NCBI GenBank assembly: GCA_050084515.1
Contig: CM114274.1
Location: 1,364,001 to 1,428,000 of the forward strand
From: Blasia pusilla
Lineage: Eukaryota; Marchantiophyta; Marchantiopsida; Blasiales
DNA length: 64,000 bases
Reading direction: 5' to 3'
A program made the position numbers and the translations under genes. This document shows positions 49,683 to 58,950 of this stretch, piece after piece; positions within the stretch are counted from its first letter, which is position 1, and each line of letters starts with the position of its first letter. The notes below the pieces were generated by a model that was not told the DNA's origin, searched no databases, and saw only the letters and a program-made list of their open reading frames with translations.

Positions 49683-49978
49683 GTTGAGATTTTGCTCATT
49701 TCCCTTTTTCATTTCATGATTTCAAGTGCTCTTCCTCCTAACAGCCGAGGTTAACTTCTTCACTGGCCAAGTCGGTTACATTGACCCCTTTGCCGGAAGT
49801 TAACAATAGTCCAACACCCAAGGCCTGGAGGGTTCAATTTCGGCAAGCCCCTCTGCTTGAAGGTGACGGCGCTTCACCACACACTGCTTGGAGAGTTGGT
49901 TTTAGGCACTCCATCAAAGCTTTGAGGGATCCATAGTGCACAGAAGTAGATAACAGTGTTGAGGAGAAAGAACTCAAC

Positions 49979-50640
49979 ATGACGAGGAAGAAAGATAGCA
50001 CCATGACGAGGAAGAAAACACAAACAACGAAGGTAGGGAGCATCACTCCCAAGTACATTAGGACTCTTGCATCTCCATTTCCTGGTCCTCGCTTGGAAAG
50101 TGAGATAAGGCAACAAGAAATAGAGGAGCGGGAAAGGGAAGCATATATGCACCGGAAGGAGGTTTTGGCAAAACTTGATATGGAGGAGCTCGCAAAGCAA
50201 AACGCCGAGCCTAAGGCATTGAAGGCCTTGAAGAAAAGAGTCACGGATGACAAACGCGAAAGAAGCATCTTGACGCCACCATCAAGAGAGCAAAATTGGC
50301 GAAAGCTCGAAGAGAAAAAGAAATTGCCATTGAAGAAAACCCTACCCATCCAACAGACACTGTTGAGATGCAGGAAATGTCTCCGATGAGGTCTAGGGAC
50401 ACCAAGAATCTAAAATTGATTGAGGAAACGGCTGAAGTTCAAGTGACGGACGATGAGGTCATGAGGACAACAAGTGTGGAGATAGTGGACATCTCTAAAG
50501 AAGCAAGAGAAGAGTCTTCGTCGTCCTTGAGCCCGGTGGAAGAAATCGACCTTTATCGAATCAATGAGTTTCTCGTGGACTTGCCAGCTCCTATCCTAGA
50601 GCAGCTGGTGGGCCTAGACACGGACCCAATCTTTGAGCGG
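49979..50640 (+). pseudogene. Accessory gene copy F, exon 1 (coiled coil and acidic tail)
   Basis: ATG 49979 matches the MTRKK start of copy R at 62978. The helix-forming region IRQQEIEEREREAYMHRKEV is followed by a basic stretch, then after a frameshift near 50300 an acidic segment with EEIDLYRINEFLVDLPAPIL and DPIFER. The exon ends at CGG|GTAAGA (50641), conserved in copy R (62364|62363). Confidence 0.6.
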
Positions 50641-50740
50641 GTAAGAAGAATTCAGATGATGTGAAAGCTCATTATGTAATACATTGGCAAAACACAGTCT
50701 TTTATTGACTTTGTCCCCATTGTGGTAGGTTGTTAAGCAG

Positions 50741-51200
50741 ATGGCACTGATGGAGGTCCAAAAGTCCCCAAGAATTCCACTCTATCGACTGCGGACAATG
50801 GAGTAAGTCCGCGAAATGTAGTCGGAGGAGAACATTGCAAAGTTGAAACTGTCGGCAGCGATGGCATCCTACGTCTACAGCTTCCCTGCGTTCCATGTTT
50901 AGCCTTACGATGAACATGGAACCCAAGCTCTGTTGACGGAAGAGAACTTGGAGGCGTTGGACATATTTTGGAGGATGAGAGACTAGGAGTTCAGAAGAGC
51001 GATTGAAAGAACCCAATTTAGCTGGATGCGGAACCTCTACTTCTTCATCTGGGATGGGAACCAGAGGTACATGGCGTGGATGTAGTTTGCACAGGAGCGC
51101 CTAAATTCATTGAAGGCGCATTTGTGCATGAGGGCTGTCGTGCTCCATCCATTTCCTCATAAATGGCAACGGTGGAAATGGCAATGCATGCTATGAATAT
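50741..51200 (+). pseudogene. Accessory gene copy F, exon 2
   Basis: It begins after GTTAAGCAG with MALMEVQKSPRIPLYRLRTM. The frame is clear through ENIAKLKLSAAMASYVYSFP, EENLEALDIFWRMRD, ERTQFSWMRNLYFFIWDGNQ and MRAVVLHPFPH, but is broken by several TAG codons, at least two of which are CAG (Gln) in copy R or by context. No known domain is recognised in this exon. Confidence 0.6.
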
Positions 51201-51232
51201 GTTAGTTTCCTCATCCTTATGTGTGATTGCTT

Positions 51233-52124
51233 CAACCCGTCAGAGTCCGACAAGTTGCATAATTGGAAAGCTTGAAGATGAGCAGGAATGATTTGAGTCT
51301 CTTGCCCCCATCCTCTTTGAGGTTAAGGTCATAGTCAAGAAAATCGTCGAAGTCCGACGGGTTGCCTAGTGGCCAAGCTTACCACATTAATGCGGCATAC
51401 TGAAACAAGTCGAATATCGATGGGTTGAAAAATGACTGCATGATTTATTTGTTCTGAAATCAGTCGGACTCCGACGAGTTGCACCATGAGGGGTAAGAAA
51501 TCATCAGACGCCTTAAAGCAACTCGTCGAAGTCCGACGAGTTGCTCGACTGTCTCCTATTTTTTGGATACTTTTGGCTGAAAGCAACCTGTTGGATTCCG
51601 ACCGGTTGCGCAACCTTTCGGACTCTGACGGGTTGATATAGGCAGTTTTTCTGCGGAAACCTATCTCGGAATGGAAGTCATTCTACAACCCGTCGGAGTC
51701 CGAGGGGTTGGAAGCAAGGAATAGGAGTCATTCTCCGGTTGCACCAAAGAGTCACGAATAGAGAGTGCAACCCGTCGGACTCTGATGGGTTGCAACACTC
51801 TTGGGAGATTTGAAGGATGCCCAATCCATCGCAGTCCGACGGGTTGCAACAATGGCTTTCACTTGCACTCTCTTTGACAAAAAATGTATGTTCTGCAACC
51901 CGTCGGACTCCCACGGGTTGCAACACTTATCTATGTGTAACCTTTTGGACCCCGATGGGTTGACAGAATTGCGACTCGTCGGAGTCTGACGGGTTGTAGG
52001 AAATATATTTTTCATCAAAGAGACTGCAAGTCAAAGCGATTGTCGCAACCCGTCGGACTTCGACGGATTGGGCATCCTTGAAATCTCTCGAGAGTATTGC
52101 AACCCATCGGAGTCCGACGGGTTG
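51233..52124. repeat. Palindrome array in intron 2 of accessory gene copy F
   Basis: About 15 units from 51233 to 52124, spaced mostly 45-80 bp. Near-perfect ones are at 51519-51545, 51767-51793, 51895-51921 and 52098-52124. Spacers are mostly unlike one another. The array fills the intron 51201-52205 of the gene. Confidence 0.88.
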
Positions 52125-52205
52125 CACTCTCTATTCATGACTCTCTGGTGCAAACATACGGAAACCAATAGGTTGCATTATTCTTACCTTGTGTTGGATT
52201 TGCAC

Positions 52206-54249
52206 GATTGTATCCGAGGGGAACGTCATCCACCACTCGATCCAGGATTGCAACAGGGTCAAGAAGGTGCTTACGATGCACCCTGAAGAGTAAAAGGGAT
52301 TCTTGGGTGACGATCTGGTCAATGAGATGCTGGCAAGGGGAGCTCAAATAAAGAAGAAGACCTGGGCAAATACGTTCATTTCCCAAGATGCAGCCGTCAA
52401 AATCCTCTATTGGTCCAAGATCCACGCCGCCAAGAAGAGTGCTACGTTGGAACTGGAGCGAAAGGAGAACGTGTCCGCGTCGGAACGGGAAAAATTTCTT
52501 CATGCTGTTGTATTTGCAGCTACAAAGTACACTACAAGCAAGATGCAGCATTACATTGCAATTCTCAACCCCGAACTTGGCCGGGAGTTTTACAAGGAGC
52601 CCAAGGTGATAATCAAGCGCCAACAAAAGAGAGACGAAGATCCACACGGTCGGATCGGAGAGAAAGTGTCTCTAGACCGCGTGCACAGTTTTGAGTTGTC
52701 TGGCATATTCAAGTTTAGGCAAATTTGACTGTTGAAAATCAATCTCGAGGGCACTAAGGCGTAGAAGCGGCCGACTCACCATCCTCCGGGAGTTTCAGAT
52801 CAAGTGATCTCCCATTGGCTACAAGAATGGTCATTCTGGGACGCGTTGCGCCTTCTCGGGAAGTCCATGGTCGTGGGTCTACAAGAGGAGCTGAAGAAGA
52901 TTGAGCCAGTTCCGGAGGAAGCAAACCTAGAGGCTGCAGAAGATTTTGATCTCTGGCTTGATGACATCAGAGATAAGCCAACGAAAAACCTAGGATTCCG
53001 GATGATGTTGAAGAATCACATTCTCACTCAAGCAGATCTGGATGAGGAAATAGACGTAGAAAATTGGGATTTTGCAAAGAAGAAGCGGGATCTTCAGGAG
53101 TAGGCGGCCAAGTCATCTCGACAAAGAGCTGCCCAGTGGATGGTGTACATGTAACTCATCAATTGTGTGAATGCAGGTACCTGGCGCAAATTTTCGGCAG
53201 GCTACAAATTGTGGGCTTCTCCACCTGATGGAGAGGGATTCTCCATGTACGATATGGAGATGGGACAGGGCATGTCCGACTAGGAGGTAATAAATTATCC
53301 AATCCGGTTGGACTTCAACGACCCAGAGGATATTACAGACAAAAATCTATGGGTGGTCTATGATGCAGTGGTCGCTAGTAGGGACGACATTCCAAACTTT
53401 GTGAAGCATGATGAATTTTTCGAAGGAGATGCGGTGGAGAAAGCCCTTGAGACAACAGAGTTGGTGGCAAAGGTCATTACCGCCAAACACAAATCCACGG
53501 CGGGTTTGATAGCCAAAGGGAGGGGATCGAGGAATTTCGAGGCCCAATCTTCAAGAAAAGAGGCTAAGTCTTCAAGGCGAGAGGCGGAGTCGTCTAGGCA
53601 AGAGGGGCAAGAGGGCCAGACCAGGTCCTTGTCAAAGAAAACTCTTGTGGATTCTAAGGTAATAGACACTCCAACAAGCCGACAATGCACTCGAGAGAAG
53701 TGAAAGCGGGAGGTGTCTGGTTCGTCCGAGGGAGGAGATAAGGATATGGAATACACTCCATCATCCTTAGGCAGGCATAGGGAAAAGACCACCAAGACAA
53801 ATGTCCTTCTTCACTTCACTCATCTTGTTGATAAACAACAGAGTTTCAGTTCTCTGGAGTTGACACTTGCCATCGAGAAATTGACTGTGCTAGGGCGAAA
53901 AATCCTTCAAAACGGGCACGCCCCTTGGACGGTGCATGGGGTTGCTGAGGAGGTGGCGGTGGACCTTCTTATTGTAGATTTTCCTTCTGGGTTTTGCTTG
54001 TGGGACAACAATCTGTCTGACACTGTCTCAGACTGGAATATCCCGCTTTCCTATGACCAGATCGCTCTCTTGTTTTCTTTTGCTGACGCATATCTCAATG
54101 ACAGGGGTTGTTTCTTGGTCCTTATTGGAGGGAGAAAAGATGAGCTCTTCAAACTTCATTGCGTGAAGAGGTTGTTGAAGTGGAGGACAACGCAATCGTG
54201 AGTCATAAAAAATGAGTATCCACTCAGATCGGCGATGAATCAAGTCCGG
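52206..54249 (+). pseudogene. Accessory gene copy F, exon 3 with motif-IV-like region
   Basis: The frames 52303-52728, 52804-53103, 53308-53703 and 53713-54201 align end to end with copy R, separated by stops. Highlights are GAQIKKKTWANTFISQDAAV, KRDEDPHGRIGEKVSLDRVH, VISHWLQEWSFWDAL, FDLWLDDIRDKPTKN, SPPDGEGFSMYDMEMGQ and a Ser/Arg/Glu repeat (53540-53620). It ends with the motif-IV-like VDLLIVDFPSG and a strand GCFLVLIGG. The splice donor CGG|GTAAGT at 54250 is conserved in copy R (59061|59060). Confidence 0.6.
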
Positions 54250-54289
54250 GTAAGTTCATTTTTTGAACGAATTTAGTTTGTTCAAAGAT

Positions 54290-54905
54290 ACAACCCGTCG
54301 GACTTCGACAGGTTGCATCTTTGCATGCAACCCATCGGATCCCAACAACTTGCAAATTCACCTCAAGAACCAGACAGGTTATGAGTAGAATTCCTTTTGT
54401 ACTTGTGTCTGCACTGATGCAATCGGGCTGAAAGCGACGGGTTGCAAATTTACCAACATGTCTCCAGTGATTGCAACCCGTCGGAACCCGACGGGTTGCA
54501 AGTAGCATTGCTTTTCCAGTTGTTTCTAGAGTAATGCAACGTGTCTGAAAGCAACGGGTTGCTCTCATATTAGGAACTTCTCAATTTTGAACAATTCTAT
54601 TCAGTTGTAAGCCAACCGTCGGACTCCGACAGGTTGCGGTTGTGTCCAGAAAAATGAGCAACCTGTTGGCTTCCGACGGGTTGCTCATAGGCAAAGAATC
54701 CTCTAACTCCCAGAATCCCAACAAGTTGCAACCTGTTGGAGTCCGACAGGTTGTTGTTCTGTCACGCCTATAGGCCAAGTTTCGACGGGTTGGTAATAAC
54801 TGGAGACTAGTAGGACGGGTTGAAAAGCAACCCGTCGGACTCCAACACGTTGCTCTTATGTCTAGCCAAATGAGCAACCCGTTGGATCCCAACGGTTTGC
54901 ACATT
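54290..54905. repeat. Palindrome array in intron 3 of accessory gene copy F
   Basis: About ten units between 54292 and 54900, including near-perfect 54475-54501 and 54657-54683. It falls in the intron that separates the motif-IV-like and motif-I-like halves, as in copy R. Confidence 0.85.
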
Positions 54906-54929
54906 ATGTCACTTTATGGAGAGTAGACC

Positions 54930-55610
54930 AGCGGTCTACTATCTTTTTCTTTTTCCACCTACTTGTTCACAAATGGACGAATCATTTGTCTATTGCTTTG
55001 TAACATCTGAGCACAACTTCTTGGTGTTCCAAATCCCGGATCCAGTGGATCCATGCTCCAATGGGTACAACTTAGATAGTCTCTACAATTCCCCCCTGGG
55101 AATTTTCATGCAGGAAGGGACCCCCTTACTTGGAGGAAGGGAGGAGTCACCTGCCTTGATGCAAACACTCATGGAGCTCTCCTCGAGGTCGGGTGACTTG
55201 GTCTTTGACTTAGTGGGCCTATCAAGGGCGAGTATCAGAGGCGCATGGCAAAGTGGCAGGAACATTCTCTGCCTTAAGGTAAGGCCTGAACTTTTTGACC
55301 TTTGCAAAGAGGCAAAGGCGGATTACTAGAGGCTAGTGGGAGTATACAACTCTCCTCCAAAGCCAACAGCTCCAGTTCTGGAGCCACCATTGATAGTGAT
55401 ACCATTGTCACTTCCTACCATTCCAAAAATCCGGAGGGCAAAGTCAAAAGTAATTTTGGAAGAGCTCTCACACGATGATGAGTGAGTTCAAAGATTTATC
55501 AGACCCAGCTTGATGGAAAGGTTTTGGAGTTGGGATCTAGTGGTTTCCAAAGACGAAGCACATATTGATACTGGATGGGTGTCACCTTGTAGAGCATACA
55601 AGATTGAGCT
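54930..55610 (+). pseudogene. Accessory gene copy F, exon 4 with motif X/I/II-like block
   Basis: It starts near MDESFVYCFVTSEHNFLVFQ and runs through IPDPVDPCSNGYNLDSLYNS to ESPALMQTLMELSSRSGDLV, FDLVGLSRASIRGAWQSGRN and ILCL...ELFDLCKEAKADY, followed by TAG. In PF01555-type methyltransferases the equivalent block is a helix, GD.VLDPF.GSGTT, then an AA..gR..iGiE strand. The exon resumes with a proline-rich stretch and DTGWVSPCRAYKI before the truncation near 55612. Confidence 0.6.
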
Positions 55611-55611
55611 G

Positions 55612-56178
55612 CGGTAAGAGGAGAGGAAGAGAGGAAGAGAGAAGAGAGGAGAGAGGAAACTACCTTCAACCGAAATAGATACTTTTTTTTAAAGAGAGTT
55701 TGTGTTGGGTTGAAGAGAGGAAACTTTTTGTGTGAATATTTTGCACTTTCTTGCTCAGTTATTAAGCAGTCCCACAATTGTTTTTCCTCTTCCATATTTT
55801 GGCAACCCCTCTGGGTCCGACGAGTTGCAAATTGCACAAAATTTAGAAAACTGAAAAATCAGCGGAATCATAAGTGTGGAACCAATCACTTTTTCCATCC
55901 AAGGTCTGGAAAAAATCTATCATTTGCCCTAGGTTTAATAGAGTTCAAGCTCAAAGTGAAGGTTATGGAAAAATGAAAGTACAATCTAAAACGTCATTTT
56001 GTATCCTCAAAGTGGTTTGTTTAAAATATTTCACACTTCTTTGAGGGACAAAATTGGTTGGTGGATTCCTACTCCTACCTCCGACTCTCTTAAAACTACC
56101 AACAACACATAGTACATGTGCTTACAAGGGAAATACCTTTTGCCACTTGTCTCTCTTTGGACAAAGTCATCACATGAA
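55612..56178 (-). mobile_element. MULE copy C (3' fragment)
   Basis: From the purine-rich terminus at 55617 the sequence matches copy B 43955-44525 in the same orientation, including the lone palindrome at 55802-55828 and the DKIGWWIPT-type SWIM tail (minus strand). It stops inside the SWIM region near 56178. It interrupts the 3' end of accessory gene copy F. Confidence 0.75.
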
Positions 56179-56207
56179 CAGGGGGCTGGTATTCAGGCAG
56201 GAGAGAG

Positions 56208-56242
56208 TAAGAGAGGAGAGGAAGAGAGGAAGAGAGGAGAGT
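56208..56242 (+). repeat. Terminal purine-rich motif on the 3' side of accessory gene copy R
   Basis: TAAGAGAGGAGAGGAAGAGA and further purines, sharing the 25-base string of the MULE 3' termini. The flanking inner sequence differs from the MULE ends (TCTTTCTTTAAAAAAAAGGG), as expected if it is the opposite terminus of the same element class. Confidence 0.55.
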
Positions 56243-56423
56243 CTTTCTTTAAAAAAAAGGGCCAAATCCGCCTCCTCTCTTCAAAACTTTTTGACATATT
56301 TAAAATTTTTGTTTGCTTTCAAATTCAGGAAATCTTTAGAAGAGAGTATTTAGTGGTCCACATTTTGCCCTAAAAAACCTCCTCTTTCCTGGGGGCGAGA
56401 AAAAAGGAGACATCATAAGACCA

Positions 56424-56702
56424 CTACAAACATTTTTCCATCACTCTCCATGTGAGCCTAAGTTTCTTAACATTCCCTGTCTCGGTCAACAAAAAGCAGT
56501 GCCCTTGGTATTTTTGTTGGAGGACCACCCGGATGCCAACCTCTCTTTTGCGAGGATTGTTGCCTGCATCATGGCCTCCCCTAAATTTCCCTATAACCAA
56601 CTTTCTGTTGGTTATGAATGGTGTCTGCTCAAGACCAACTTTGTGAAATGTGAACACATCAGATCCTAAGGTTGAGAAACCGAGAAGCTGCACCCCTCCC
56701 AA
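56424..56702 (-). pseudogene. Possible last exon of accessory gene copy R
   Basis: A minus-strand frame contains FHKVGLEQTPFITNRKLVIG then KFRGGHDAGNNPRKREVGIR. It lies between the terminal motif at 56208 and the preceding exon (57518-57198), in the same orientation. It has protein-like composition but no recognised domain, and no second copy in this window to confirm it. Confidence 0.35.
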
Positions 56703-56789
56703 CCCGTAAGAAAGCTCACCATCAGAAAGGAAAGATTTTTAGAAGTGATTTTCTTCCACCCCTGCACCACGACGATCTAACAGTTGGGA

Positions 56790-57960
56790 ATCCGAAATGG
56801 CAATCCGACAGGTAGTAGGAATCCTGCACATCTTAGACAAGAAAAGAAGCCTACAACTGGTTTGACGAATGTAGGGGAACGAGCCAAAAGTTAAGAAGCC
56901 CGCCACAATGCGTCAAAAGTTGGTCTCATCGGGATAGAGTCCGATCACTCAAGCAGTCAACCTGTCGGAATCCGACAACTTGCCTGGAAATGGTTAAAAA
57001 GTTGCAATGGGCAAAAAGCAAAAAGTTGCAACCCGTCGGAATCATACGGGTTGCAAAATTGTAATTCTGAGTAGCTAAAAGAACACAATCCACAAGTCCA
57101 ACAAAATATACCAGCAAACTTTTACAAACACCATTATGGGTTGAAAAAATCTCGTCCTTTATTACCTCCGAAGGAACCTCGGAAATGTACATTTGACCTA
57201 GTCTATGATTTCTTCAGCCTCGTCATCTACAAATTTACTCCTAACTCTCCTCGGTGACAGTACCAAAGGAATGTCTTGGGATACAAGTGGCTCCTCTGGC
57301 CGATTGTAGACAGGGATCGAAAATGTTGGCGAATTTGAGAGCCTTGGCCCTCCCCTAGGTACACCATAACGGTCCCATGTAACCTGATTCGAGTCCCACC
57401 GCCTTCCTCGGCAGTACACCTTGTACGCTCTGCAATGTGACACCCATCCAGTATCAATATCTGCTCCGTCCCCGGTAATACCATTATGGCAATCGCACAG
57501 GTAGTAGGAATCCAACACGTCTGAGAGAAGAAAAGAAGCCTACGCCTACCTTTACGAGTTGAGGGGAAGGTGCCAAGGGAAGAAGCCCGCCAGACTGCCT
57601 CTTAAGTTGGACCAACAGGGAAAGAGTCCAATGAATAGGTTGCCTGGAAGTGGTTAAAAGGGTGCAGTGATCAAAAAGTGAAAAGTTGCAAGCAGGAGAA
57701 ATCCGACGGGTTGCAGTGGTCATAAAGTGAAAAGTTGCAAGCAGGAGAAATCCGACGGGTTGCAAAATAGAAGTCCGCGGAGTACATAGACGATCACATT
57801 CGAAAAGACAAAAAATGTTGAGCAAACTTTTACAAGCACCACCATCGTTCAAAAAAATCTTCTGCTTTATATCATCCAAAAAAAGCTCGGAATTGTACAT
57901 TTGATCTATTCTATGAAATCTTTTGCCTCATCATAAAAAAAACTCCCTACCCCAAAGCAG
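56790..57960. repeat. Tandem duplication of about 690 bp with palindromes, copy R
   Basis: The block 56790-57190 is repeated with divergence at 57485-57900: shared strings include GGTAGTAGGAATCC, AAGAAAAGAAGCCTAC, GAAGCCCGCCA, TGCCTGGAA(A/G)TGGTTAAAA, AAAAAG(C/T)(A/G)AAAAGTTGCA and a GAATTGTACATTTGA-type end. Palindromes lie at about 56958-56984, 57026-57054 and 57688-57768. Confidence 0.7.
57198..57518 (-). pseudogene. Accessory gene copy R, later exon
   Basis: The frame reads GADIDTGWVSHCRAYKVYCR and GRRWDSNQVTWDRYGVPRGG, then a proline-rich stretch, RRVRSKFVDDEAEEIID and a stop. The first part matches the truncated end of copy F (DTGWVSPCRAYKI at about 55570-55605), which fixes its place after the motif-I-like exon. 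Ending in an acidic tail with a stop suggests a terminal coding exon. No domain recognised. Confidence 0.5.
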
Positions 57961-58564
57961 CTGTCAGTCAAAGTGGTCGTTGAGTTCTTTGAACTCACTC
58001 GTCATCGTCGAGAGCTCTTGCAAAATTACTTTCGGCCTTGCCCTCCCGATTTTGGAATCGTTGGAAGTGACGATGGAGTCACTACCAAGGGTGGGTCTGG
58101 AACCGGAGCTCTCGGCTTCGGTGGAGAGTTGTACGCCCCAACGAGCCTTTTGTATTCTGCCTTTGCCTCCTTGCAAAGGTCAAACAGTTCCTGCCTTCCC
58201 TCGAGGCAGAGAATGTTCTTGCCACTCTGCCAGACGCCTTTGATACTTGCCCTTGAAAGTCCCACTAAGTCGAACACCAAGTCACCTGGCCTTGAGCGAG
58301 CTCGATGAGCATTTGCATCGTGGTGGCGACTTTTCCTTCCTCCCGAAGTGGGGTATCTTGTCTTGCATGTAAATTCCGGGGAATTGTACAAACTATCTAA
58401 GTTGCACCCATCGAGCATGGATCCATAGGATCCTGGATCTTGAACACTGGAAATTGTGCTCGGGCGAACGGCAAAGACACGTAGGAGTGGTCCATCAGTA
58501 AATCAACGACGTTGGAAACAATGTCGCAACTAAAGAAGTCGGCTTGAGAACATTTTCACCATCG

Positions 58565-58950
58565 ACTTTGGATCAACTCGTCGGAGTCCGATGGGTTGTT
58601 TTGTCTCGGACCAACCGTCGCCCTCCGACGGGTTGGTCACGGACTAAAACAACCCGTCGGGCTCCATTTTTTGTCCGTGAGCAACCCGTCGGAAGGCGAT
58701 AGGTTCTTGGCCTAAAGCAGCCCATGCTCGCCTGAGAGCAACCCGTCGCTATCATACGGGTTGCAGCTTTCCGGAAACACAGGGAAAAACCAAAAGCAAC
58801 TGCAACCCGTCGGGTTCCGACGGGTTGCAAGTGCACCGCGTTTTCCCCGTGTATGTGGGAAAGATGCAACCCGCCGGAAACCGACGGGTTGCTCTCACCG
58901 AGCATGGTCGCGAGCCAAAGAACCCGCCGCCTTCCGACGGGTTGCTCACG
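58565..58950. repeat. Palindrome array in intron 3 of accessory gene copy R
   Basis: Eight units in under 400 bp, including near-perfect 58801-58827. It lies in the intron between donor 59060 and the motif-I-like exon, the same position as 54290-54905 in copy F. Unit spacing is mostly 35-65 bp. Confidence 0.85.

Larger units (their letters stand above)
49979..55610 (+). pseudogene. Methyltransferase-like accessory gene, copy F (truncated, nonsense-riddled)
   Basis: A multi-exon gene found twice in this window. Exons by comparison with copy R: 49979-50640, 50741-51200, about 52206-54249 and about 54930-55610. Exon 1 encodes a charged coiled coil starting MTRKK. Exon 3 contains a long acidic-basic region and then VAVDLLIVDFPSGFCLWD at about 53956-54009, resembling motif IV of N4/N6 DNA methyltransferases (DPPY), followed by RGCFLVLIGG. 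Exon 4 has ESPALMQTLMELSSRSGDLV then FDLVGLSRAS (55144-55230) and RNILCL, resembling motifs X, I and II. The order IV to X-I-II is that of the beta class. Several TAG codons replace CAG of copy R; the intron 2 acceptor AG is AC (52204-52205). A MULE end truncates it near 55612. Confidence 0.6.
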
